NCBI GenBank assembly: GCA_005223375.1
Contig: RXOD01004447.1
Location: 1-22,158, forward strand
Source: Amoebophrya sp. AT5.2
Taxonomy: Eukaryota > Sar > Dinophyceae > Syndiniales > Amoebophryaceae
Reading direction: 5' to 3'
Length of the DNA stretch: 22,158 nucleotides
Both the position numbers and the translations under genes were made by a program. Shown here piece by piece: positions 9,542 through 18,287 of this stretch (position 1 is its first letter; each line of letters opens with the position of its first letter). The notes beneath the pieces are model-generated. The model saw only the letters and a program-made list of their open reading frames with translations. It had not been told where the DNA came from and ran no database searches.

Positions 9542-11278
9542 ATGAGCCGCGTTTCCGTCCGCGCTCTCCGCATTTTCGTAGTGCTGTCATCCTCGCAACG
9601 AGGCTCCATCTTCAGAGAAGTGACTGCCTTCGATTTGCTTGGTGCTGTCTTCGACTTTTTCAGTGATCCGAAAAGTGCGATCAAGACGAAGCCGATGCTG
9701 CGTACTTGGAAGTCGGGTAAAAGCGATGATGAAATCAGCTCGCTCAAGAGCAGTGCGAATGCCGACAGGAGCGAGGCCGGGCAGGAAACCGAGGCTACCC
9801 GGCCCCTTCACGAGGAGAAAGGAGCGGGGGGCGACGATGACGGTAGAAAAGCGCAGGAGCCAGCACGCACGCTCGCGGGCGAACAAACGGACAGCCAGGC
9901 GACTGCTGATATTCGCCCCTCTTCAGAAGTAGTAACGCCAATTCCCGCCAGACGAGGTTTGAACGCGGCGAGAATCGAGCGCAACGCCGAGGGACGGCTC
10001 GAGGCAGTGCTTGGCTCTCGATCACAGGCACAACCGAAAGCCTCTGGGGGCGGGCTTGCTGAAGTGGGTAAGAATCGGCCGGGCGGGCGCCATCTAGAAG
10101 GGCATGATCTTGTTGATATGGATATCGACCAGGAACAGGATGAATCAGCGGTAAGTCATCTCGATCCCCTCCGCATGGCCGCGCTGGTGCAGCTAGAGCA
10201 GCGAGAGCTCGAACAGCAGACACAACAAGGCGAGGACGAGCCCGCTGAAGGAGCAAAAACTACAGCAGGTGCAGGTGCTGAAGCAGGATCTGCAGCGACA
10301 GCTGCTGCGGGAAACGAAGTCAAAGGTCCATCAGCAGAAGCCTCATCCGCTGACGCAAAAAGAACTGCAGCAGGTGCAGGTGCCGAAGCAGGATCTACAG
10401 CGACAGTTGCTGCGGGGAACGAAGTCAAAGGTACTGCTACTAGTCCACCAGCAGAAGGTCCATCAGCAGAAGCCTCATCCGCTGACGCAAAAACTGCAGC
10501 AGCAGCAGGTGCAGGTGCTGAAGCAGGATCTGCAGCGACCACAGCTTCCGGGGGGAAGAACGAAGTCGAAGCTTCTACTCCATCAACAGGAGGTGAAGGA
10601 CCTGGGGCCCGCGACAGTGATTCGAAGGCGGCGGTGGCACCCGAACCGCCACCAACAGCATCAAAAAATGCGAATGGAAGTGCAGCGCAGCAGGATGAGA
10701 AACCGAAGCAGATCAAGGAGCCGTCAGCCATTGCTTCCGTGGGTCAAGGCACATCAGCGTCGGCAGGTGGAACATCAAACGGCGGCGGCGACGACGACAT
10801 CACTCGCACTCGGCTGAAGAAGCGCCCACTGACGTACACGACGTTCCAAAACTTCGAGAAGGGTTCCGGCGGTGCTCTGCCTCCGGACGAGGCGCTGAAA
10901 CGGCTGCGGAACGAGGTGCGGTCCGCGTTCGGCGGCGCGGAGTCCCGCCACGCGATTATGGACACGCGGCAGCTCCTCCAGGAGATGGATCAGATCTCGC
11001 TGGGGCTCTACCACCAGGCGACGAAGTTTGTGCGGAAACTAGGAGACATCTGGGACAACCTGTCGGAAACCGAGAGCCAGCTGTGGAAACTTGCCATGTT
11101 CGAATCGACGGACTACGCGACGAACTTCGAGTCGTGGATGGAGAAGAAACTGCAAAAACTGTCGACAAAAATCGCGTCCGAGCTGGACGCCGAATATGTG
11201 CAGCGCACGTTCCCGGAGCTGAAGCCGGCGGGTAGCGGGGGCGCCGAAAACAATCATGCGCAGGAAGGAGCACCATGA
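9542..11278 (+). CDS. Hypothetical protein with Ala/Gly/Glu-rich tandem repeats and helical C-terminal domain
   Basis: A single uninterrupted frame of 578 codons starts at an ATG in a purine-rich context and ends at TGA. I recognise no family. Residues 1-50 include a weakly hydrophobic N-terminus and a segment rich in Phe/Leu/Val. About 60-420 is charged and low-complexity, including three copies of an Ala/Gly/Glu/Ser repeat (about 242-340). About 425-560 is of different character, with regular Leu/Trp/Tyr spacing typical of a folded helical domain (segments such as LLQEMDQISLGLYHQ and LWKLAMFES). The last 15 residues are again polar. A GTAAGT near 10150 lies in frame but the frame continues cleanly past it, so no intron is called. 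A scaffold or structural role is possible, but nothing in the sequence decides it. Confidence 0.75.
   Translation: MSRVSVRALRIFVVLSSSQRGSIFREVTAFDLLGAVFDFFSDPKSAIKTKPMLRTWKSGKSDDEISSLKSSANADRSEAGQETEATRPLHEEKGAGGDDDGRKAQEPARTLAGEQTDSQATADIRPSSEVVTPIPARRGLNAARIERNAEGRLEAVLGSRSQAQPKASGGGLAEVGKNRPGGRHLEGHDLVDMDIDQEQDESAVSHLDPLRMAALVQLEQRELEQQTQQGEDEPAEGAKTTAGAGAEAGSAATAAAGNEVKGPSAEASSADAKRTAAGAGAEAGSTATVAAGNEVKGTATSPPAEGPSAEASSADAKTAAAAGAGAEAGSAATTASGGKNEVEASTPSTGGEGPGARDSDSKAAVAPEPPPTASKNANGSAAQQDEKPKQIKEPSAIASVGQGTSASAGGTSNGGGDDDITRTRLKKRPLTYTTFQNFEKGSGGALPPDEALKRLRNEVRSAFGGAESRHAIMDTRQLLQEMDQISLGLYHQATKFVRKLGDIWDNLSETESQLWKLAMFESTDYATNFESWMEKKLQKLSTKIASELDAEYVQRTFPELKPAGSGGAENNHAQEGAP
10265..10560 (+). 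repeat. In-frame tandem repeat, units of 105 and 135 bp
   Basis: Copies start at 10265, 10370 and 10505, each opening with GCAGGTGCAGGTGC. The second unit carries 30 extra bases (10 codons), so repeat length is always a multiple of three. The third copy is partial. The encoded unit reads approximately GAGAEAGSAAT..GNEVKG..AEASSADAK. High nucleotide identity suggests recent duplication. Confidence 0.85.
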
Positions 11279-11834
11279 TCCAATGCACTGCTTCAAAGTG
11301 TTAGTGTAAAACTGCGCGGTGACGTCCAGCTGCGGCGCACCATGAGCACAATTCGTTCACACACCAGTCGATGCACACCCGCGGGGATGTTTCAGCACCG
11401 CGCTCTAATCCTGGTAATAAGTAAGCAGCATTAGTCACAGCGCGGGGCTACCGCACAAAATTTCTTGCGAGCATGTTCGCCGTGGTTCTTGTGCAGCGCT
11501 TGGCAAAGAGGGGGAAGGATGAGCGAACGGAACAAAGAAGACCTCAAAAGTGAATCACGCCTAGGGACGCTAGGACGACGAGGTGACGACTCGGATTCGG
11601 ACGACGCAAACAGCTTTAGATGCTAATGGTTTATTGTAGTTGATGTTTGCAGTAGCAGCAATTCCTTGCTTTTTAGAGTCTAAGCATGACAAAAAAAACG
11701 CTCTCGCTCCTATCGCGATTCCTAGTACGTATTCGCATCAGATGGTGGTGGTGCTGAAACAAAGACTAAAAGTTGAAAATTAGAAAGGCAGCAGCGGACG
11801 TTCACGCTCCGGCCGTCTTTGAAAGTAAGAAAGT
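11279..11834 (+). other. Non-coding interval
   Basis: No exon, RNA gene or long repeat is visible. One CTAGTAC occurs at 11722-11728. The last bases must form the leader of the next gene, whose ATG at 11835 follows an in-frame TAA at 11826. Confidence 0.6.
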
Positions 11835-14800
11835 ATGTCGACTTTTGGCTTCGCCTTGTTGCCGCCGCGCAAGACGACGGAGAAGCACCACATCCTCCGC
11901 GCTGAGAATCCGGAGTCCGGACTGGCAGAATCTGTGAACAACTTCCACAGCTACTCCACCGATGTGGGCAGCAGCTCTTCGTCCTCCTCGCCAGCAGACC
12001 AGTCCGCTTCGGAGTCGGTATCTGCGTTGTACCCGCCTGCGCCTGCCGACGAGAACCTGAACCCCCGGCGAAAACTCCACGCGTCAAGTAATGTCGCGGT
12101 CTCAGAGGTTAGAATCGGGAACAGCGCCGCGTCCTCGTCCACGAGCCTGGGGCCAACGACAAGCACAAGAAGCACGACGCAGCGAGAGCACCAGGGAGCT
12201 ACCTCTACTACAACTTCTTCGAAGATGAACAAAGCAGCTTCCGCGAATCCGCCAGTCCGCAGCCGGATGAACGCTGCCGCGGCCGCGTATGCTGGCGACC
12301 AGCAGCAGCCACCGAGCGTACACTTAAACGGCAACCCCGGCAACGGGATCGCGCTGGGCAACCATCGGATGCTGACGTCGCACGAGGAGCGGCGGCGGTT
12401 GAAAGAGCTTTCCGAGATGAAAAACCCGCTCCGGGTGCAGGACCTGTTCTTCCAACGTGGGCAGCTGCACGAGCTGATGGAGGTGTGGCAACGACGCGGG
12501 ACGGAGAGCGACATATCGAAGCTATGCATCTCCGCGTTAGAGAATTGCGCCAGGGTCCTCGGGGGAGGTGGCGCAGGTTACACGTACCAGCAGCAGCAGG
12601 AGAATTTGAAGAAGCTTCTGACCCTGTACAAGGAGCTAAACGTGCTGAAAAACATTTTCTGGTCCCTGGAAGTGCATTTTTACCGACGCGACCACCAGGT
12701 GGTTGCGCTCGGCTGTCTGAACTGCCTCGCCGAGTTCCGCACGGTGCACCTGCTCCCCCCTGGCGCCACTTACGGGAGTTCAAGTTTTACTGCGGTGTCT
12801 GGCTTGGCGCAAACACCTGCGGTAGGTGAAACTTTCCGTGCCTACATGCAGGACTTTTTCAACGTGCAGTACCGGGACTTGGACTCGTTCAGCAGCTGCA
12901 TGTGCAGTCAGTTCACAGAAACGCAGACGCAGAGCGGCTACGTGATCGGCCACCTGATAAGGGGCCGGCCGTTCTCGGGGATTTCCCTCCTGCTGCTCGT
13001 CCTCAAGGAGCTGGTGCTGCGCGTGCACGATGGCCACAACGCGAACAACGGCGCGTTTTCCTGCAACGAGGCGGACATGGCGAAGACGCGCGCGCAGCTG
13101 TGCATGTTCGTCTTCTCCCTGCTGGAGCAGCTTCTGGATGACGGGCACGAGAAAAACAGGGTGCTCTTCCTGTCCGAAAAGGGGCTGCAGATCCTGTGCA
13201 AGGCCGCGAAGCACGGCTTCCATCTGGTGCGGAGCGGCATGGACTACTACGCGGCCGACGACGCGGCCATGATGCTGCGCTATGGTGGGACCAGTTCCAG
13301 TTTAGTGAGTGGCTATATAGTGGTAAGTGAAATCTGGGAGAGGTCTTCGGGGTTCCTTTCGTGTGGCCGGGAGAGAGGTCTGCAGTAGGTCTAGAAAGGC
13401 GGCTTTCCGCCTGACCGGCAGGCCTTACGCTTACACCTCTGCAGTCTACAGCTGACGATGAATACTAGGTCGCCACTCCGGGTGCGGGTGGTTCCCTCTT
13501 TTGCCACGCCTTTAGGCCGTAATAGCACGGCTTTCCACTAGCTGCGACTAGGACTATCACTTCCCTCCATGAAGATGTCCGTACCTCCCAATGAGTTGCT
13601 TAGTCCCCACGATCAATGACAATGGGGCATCTCTGAAACCTCGCGCCGGGTGGTTCAGCTTCAGAGCGCCTCGACGCACTCGACACCCGAATGGGCACGC
13701 GTTAAGCTTAAGTTAGTACCTCCGACGTACTAACTTATCTAGTACCTCCACTTGGCCAGTTACGACCTGGTCCCCTCATACGCGCGCGGGGGTGATCCTG
13801 TTGCCGTATATGCGGATTTTGCTCTGTCTAGCGCACTGGCTGGAAAACCGAAAGGCGCAGGACCTCGAGGATCTGATTCCGGCGTGGCAAAGCCCGCGGA
13901 ACTCGCCGAGCCCGCTGAAGGTGTGGTCAGACAGCGATGACGATTTCCTGCCGGATGGGCCGTCGTTTCTGACACGTCCCTCGAACTTCGGGAGGAAGAA
14001 AGCAGGGAGGGGCAGGGCAAGCGCGGTAATTATTCACCGCCTTGTTCTTGTTCGAAAAACACTAGAGTAAGAGGATGGCAAGTACTACTTTCCTAGCTGT
14101 AGATGAAGTTAGTATTACCGCTGCTGGAGGAGGAGGATTTTGTAAAATGAGATCTGATGATGTACATCGAGGGGTGCTGTGATCATTTTCATTGCTGGAG
14201 ACAGCAGGATGAAGTGTGAAAAGAAGCTGTTCCTTCTGCGGACATCTTCTTCTTCTTCACACATCAGGCACAGGCAATTCCCCCGCCCCTCCTCGGAGCG
14301 CGCAGCACGACCACCTCCGCGCAAGACCACGCGCATCAGCCACCGCACACTCCTCCGCGTGCCCGGTTTTCCGGCGCCTATTACCGGGACCCGTCTTCTG
14401 GCTCCAAGGAAAACGACCTCCACCTTCCTCAGGATTCGCAGTATCTGACGCCCCGTATCAGCCGCGACGCGATAAACGGCAGCGCGCGAGCGACGGCGAG
14501 CGGCGCAGCGAATAACGGTGCGCAGCAGGAGCTAGTATCGCTTACCCGCCGTTTCCAGGACCGCCTGCGGAAGCTTCCGGGGGGCGCAAAGTTTTTCTAC
14601 GAGCTGCTGGCGAACTACATGCAGGTTCTGGTGAAGATGGAAGGAAAGCTGCTCTTTTACGTGCTGAGCGTGCTGGCAATGCTGCTGGACCAGAACGAAA
14701 AAAACTGCACAGTTTTTCTTGAAAGGCATCACGGGTTAAACTTGCTCATCGGGGTATTCTCGCTCTACACGAAGACGGTGCTGAAGGCAGGAGATGACAA

Positions 14801-17044
14801 CGATGGGCTTTCTGGAATGCCCGGGGAGGGTGCCGGAGACGGTACTGACGCTGATGAGTCTGCATGGGACGGATTTTTACGATTAGTCATTTTTCTGCCC
14901 AATTTTCTGCCCAATTTTCTTTATTTCTTTCGTTCCGTCCTCAACGCAGGAGATCAGATGTTTCAACCTCGCCCAACAAACAGGCAACTACCGCGGTCGA
15001 TGCGGCGCAGACGCGATCCAGTTTTTGCAGTGCAACTTTTTAAATCTCGCGAAGGTTTCCGAGATGCTCCCGGAGAAGACGCAGAGTCTGCTTCTGCAGT
15101 TCATGCCCGAAGATAGTGTGGTGATGGTCGCGGACCCCCACCCCGCCACGACGAAGCAGCAAATCCTGCTCGAGGGAGAGCAATCGCACCAGACCCGGCT
15201 TCAGTTCCTCCTTGACTTTATCGATGAGTTTTACTTCAGCAAGGAGGTGCAGGCCATGAGTTGCCATTTTCTCGTTAAGTTTTTCTACGGACGCCCGTAC
15301 CAGCGGCACTCAGAAGATTTCGAGAAAGAGAACGGCTCGATCCCGCTTTCGCAGGCGCTGTCAGGTGCAAGCCCGAACCGACTGCAGGAGCATGCGAATG
15401 GAGGGGGTGGAAGCGGGGGGTCGTACGCGTATCGGGCATCGTCGCCGGGGTCAAATATGGGTGGCGGAGGCATTGATCTGATCGACGTGTACGGTGGTGA
15501 GTTAATGCGAAAGAAGAAAGGTGGAAAAGTGACCGGGGGGGAGCTGGGCTGCCTCAACAGAGCGCCGGACAATGTGAAAGACCTGGCGCTGCCGGCAAAG
15601 AACAGTACTACTGATCTCTATTGCTTCTGTTATCTAGTCATTGATTGGTAGTTTTAGAAGCAGCCGCAGGCCGCGTTCGGGCTGCTTCCTTTCATTATTT
15701 TTTTAGTACTGGTGCTTGCGCACTTTCGTTTTCGACCAGAAAACCGTCGCGAGCGTGGTTACGCACTCCTTACTTTGAAGATTAATTATGAAGATCAGTA
15801 TGTTGAATATGTATGATTGAAAACCTCCGCACACCAGAAATCTCTCCTTCGAAGCGCAAGAAGCAGTTCCTCTACTTGATGGACCTCTTTCTGACCAATG
15901 TGGAAAATTTTCCTTCTGATTCCACTTTGGTCGGCCACGCCCTGCATGCGTGCAAGCTGCTGCTGGATACCGACCAGGAATTCCGGAAGCAGTGCGCGGA
16001 CGCCATTGACGTGGACGAGCGCGTTGCATTCAAACTAGAGGACAATGAAAAACTGCAAACGAAGCTCCTCGAACACGCTCTCCCGGCGATTGCGAGACAA
16101 ATCAACGATGCCTACGTGCCGGGAAAAATTGGCGCAGACCCGGTATCTTTATTGGGCAACCCGAACCCTAGCTACGACCAAAATGCGAAAGGTTTGTTAT
16201 TTTTTCCGGCAGGCTGGCGTCCTCGACGTCGCCGAGAAGATGACGAGCAGAAGCTCGTTTTTTTTTGTTTGCCGCAATACGAATTTGTTTGCCGCAATAC
16301 GAATACAACCAATACGTCAACGTCGAATACCCTAGTACTCAGAGTAACTGTGACTCTCTCAGACTCAGAGTTGTTAGTTTCAAAGCGACTGGGTATGGAA
16401 GAAAGCCTCACCCTACTTCTCGGCAGATGTATCCTCGCGCTGCCCTTTCTCGCACCTGTACGGCCGTTGAGTACGGGCTCGAGATCATGCTTTTGTGCCA
16501 CCTGAGCCGCACCATGAAGGTCGCCAAGTTGCTCGACCTGGACCTGCCCACCGTTCTTTCCGCTGTCATCAAGCAAAACTCGATCGACGTGCGGTTGCGA
16601 TTTCAGGTTGAGAAGCTGCACCGCAGCATCGAGGACGCGCTGGAGAAAAGCGAGCGACAAGCAGGGGAAAACTTCGCGCAGAAAAACCGCTGGACGCGAC
16701 TGCAGAATTTCTCGCACGCAGTCGATCCAGAGATGGCCTCCATGGTAAAGAACCTCGTGCAGGAAGAAGAAGAAAAACTGTTCTTTCGTCGCGGCAACTT
16801 AAACATTGACGCAGCGACGAGTACCTCCACGACCAGGACCAGGGCGGGGCGGGGGGCGCAAAGTACGCGGCACAGTGGAGATGTAAGTAGAAAACGCGTG
16901 CAGTTCTTTACGGAGGTGGCAAAGAGCGCGCTGGGCGGCGGGGCGGGGGGCGGGGGACTGAACTACAACGCAGGAGGAAGTATTGGTGGCCTGCTGAAGA
17001 GCGCAGGACCGAGTAAGCAGGACGCTATCGACATTGAGTTCTAA
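11835..17044 (+). CDS. Large helical, armadillo-like protein of unknown function (multi-exon)
   Basis: Exons in approximate form: 11835-~13293, ~13760-14025, 14268-14786 (or to 14885), 14950-15604, 15838-~16190, ~16386 (or 16427)-17044, stop TAA. Introns 14026-14267 and 15605-15837 are well supported by phase and consensus; the first, third and last have ambiguous borders. The first 180 residues are Ser/Thr/Ala-rich and probably disordered. From about nt 12400 on, the exons encode successive amphipathic helices with Leu/Cys spacing as in armadillo/HEAT solenoids: FWSLEVHFYRRDHQVVALGC, LLLLVLKELVLRVHDG, FYELLANYMQVLVKMEG, LLDFIDEFYFSKEVQAMSC, KKQFLYLMDLFLTNVENF and others. Gly/Ser-rich linkers separate blocks. 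Long helical stretches of this kind also occur in RIH-type regions of IP3/ryanodine receptors, but no channel segment is present and I do not claim homology. A scaffold role is the simplest guess. An in-frame GTAAGT at 16882 may cause alternative splicing. Confidence 0.7.
13294..13759 (+). other. Long first intron of the armadillo-like gene (borders uncertain)
   Basis: Coding character is lost after about 13300 and returns by about 13790. Candidate donors are A|GTTCCA (13294), GTGAGT (13305) and GTAAGT (13323). Candidate acceptors are ATCTAG (13742), GGCCAG (13759) and TGTCTAG (about 13826). Only phase-1 donors fit the acceptors at 13759 and 13826. The body holds several inverted repeats, including 13397-13410 and 13709-13737. 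Confidence 0.45.
13709..13737 (+). repeat. 11-bp perfect inverted repeat within the long intron
   Basis: TAAGTTAGTAC (13709-13719) pairs with GTACTAACTTA (13727-13737) over a 7-nt loop. The right arm contains TACTAAC, identical to the optimal yeast branch-point sequence, and TAGTACCTCC follows both arms' region twice (13714 and 13740). Confidence 0.7.
14026..14267 (+). other. Armadillo-like gene intron 2 (GT-AG, 242 nt, phase 0)
   Basis: Donor GCG|GTAATT, acceptor CACATCAG|G after a run of TTC repeats. Phase matches on both sides, and the downstream exon reads continuously into the helical region. Confidence 0.75.
14787..14949 (+). other. Armadillo-like gene intron 3 (GC-AG at 14787, or GT donor at 14886)
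   Basis: GCAGGAGAT occurs at both proposed borders (14787-14795 and 14946-14954). A GC donor after AAG at 14786 and a GTCATT donor at 14886 both fit phase 0. The acceptor CGCAG|GAG is clear and follows a T-rich tract with a 12-bp tandem repeat (TTTTCTGCCCAA at 14891 and 14903). If the GT donor is used, an acidic Gly/Asp linker is included in the protein. Confidence 0.55.
15605..15837 (+). other. Armadillo-like gene intron 4 (GT-AG, 233 nt, phase 1)
   Basis: Donor A|GTACTA, acceptor CACCAG|A. The join forms Lys and continues into ISPSKRKKQF. The intron contains the 15657-15688 hairpin. Confidence 0.75.
15657..15688 (+). other. 9-bp perfect hairpin followed by T-rich stretch
   Basis: GAAGCAGCC (15657-15665) pairs with GGCTGCTTC (15680-15688) over 14 nt; T-rich sequence follows. 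It resembles a bacterial terminator in shape only; here it lies in an intron. Confidence 0.6.
16143..16426 (+). other. Unresolved intron zone near the 3' end of the armadillo-like gene
   Basis: The upstream frame is convincing to about 16190 and the downstream one from about 16427. Candidate pairs are donor G|GTTTGT (16192) with acceptor CAAAG (16385), phase 1; or donor CTC|GTTTTT (16257) with CGGCAG (16426), phase 0. A strong pyrimidine tract plus CAG at 16212 and a short protein-like frame after it suggest a possible extra micro-exon. Confidence 0.45.
16264..16303 (+). repeat. Perfect 20-bp tandem duplication
   Basis: TTTGTTTGCCGCAATACGAA occurs at 16264-16283 and again at 16284-16303, directly after a T-run, in the presumed intron. 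It looks like a recent slippage or repair duplication. Confidence 0.85.
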
Positions 17045-18287
17045 ACTCCTGTTACTGTGTCTCATAGGGGTGTGCAGGGGTGTGCTCCGCTTGAGGAACC
17101 GTCGACCCGGTCCGAGCCAGCTGTCCCAACGTGGCCACCAGCTCTGCCACGAACGACCGCCGACTTGGTGAGTTATCGTTTGTTATCCCACCCTATCTAT
17201 GCATATCAGTCGCGGTTCCAGCGCCAGCCGCGCGATCTCACATTATACACAAACGAGATCGTGAGACGAGAGAGAAAATGAAAATGAACCACCAGGAGAG
17301 AAAAAATACAAAATGATCGTCTGCATTTTTCCATGAAGACTCAAAACCAGTCCGATGATTTTGGTTTGCATGTAGCTTGTAGCATAGGAAATGAGCAGAG
17401 ATAGAGTACAAACGGGCCGCTGCGAAGAGATTTTCTGATTTTCTTTTTATATCCTTCAGTATAGATCGGGAAGGACCTCGGAACCAACGATCTCAATCTG
17501 CCGTACTTACAGATTATAGATTTTGCATTTGTATTTCGTAAAGCGACCGTAAGTGAAAGTGGACATGAAAAGTTAGGAGCCGTACAGCTGCGAATCGGAA
17601 TGCCCGTATCTATCATTGCCTGTTGAACGATGATAGCAAGTCGTTCGTCTCGTTCGCGATGCTGAAGGTGAAGGAGTCAAAGGTATCTGTATCTTAGTGT
17701 AGAGTCGGTCAGGCGCACTTTCGTTCTCATTGTTGATCTCAAAAATGTCAACAAGGATCCACGAAGATCTGGATCACTCCCTACTTGACTGTGACCGAGA
17801 TCCCATCCGGATTAGATCAGCATGATGATCCATCATGATGACGATGGATAATGAAGATCATGATGGCGATTGTTAGCACACTTCTATGTTTGTATCTGCA
17901 CGGCGACGCAAAAACCAAGTTTTTCTATGCAAGAACCGCAATCATGTTTAGGGAAATGGAATGATCGCGACTCCCCGTATCCTTGCATTCGCTAGAGCAC
18001 AATCTTCTTTCACTTTCACATGCAGGACTAACCTTTGGGGACACTGGCAGTCGCTCCACGATACTTCTTTATCTGGTTCGGTTTTGGAAAATGAGGGCGC
18101 TTGATTTTTTCGGCGACGCCGTGCTCGGGGCCCTCTGATGATGATCGAGAAAGTAAGATGCAAAAGATCGAAGAGACCATTTAAAAGCCACGCTGAGCAG
18201 GTTGAAGAGCGGGCGATGAAGCCAAGCTTTTCAGTCGAGGCCAACCCGCGAACCACGTAGTCGTAGGCGCAAGGCGTCCTAGTCAGA
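17045..18287 (+). other. Mostly non-coding interval
   Basis: A possible extra exon (about 17078-17168) follows the stop of the armadillo-like gene: acceptor-like sites near 17067 and 17077, then a Pro/Ala-rich frame ending at a GTGAGT donor at about 17169. No matching downstream exon was found. GGGGTGTGC is repeated near 17067. At about 17820-17875 there is a low-complexity stretch rich in ATCATGATG-type words. An in-frame stop at 18264 precedes the kinase ATG. Confidence 0.55.

Noticed and set aside
10156..10731. 191-codon - strand frame and a 182-codon + frame over the Ala-rich repeat
   Set aside because: Both are shadows of the tandem repeat in the 9542-11278 gene; each simply repeats with the DNA units.
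13452..13475. CTGACGA as a hammerhead ribozyme core
   Set aside because: No stem II followed by GAAA, and no matching stems I and III, could be found.
5664..15650. Shared 14-mer GTCATTGATTGGTA in introns at 5664-5677 and 15637-15650
   Set aside because: In 22 kb about one shared 14-mer is expected by chance, and flanking bases do not match.
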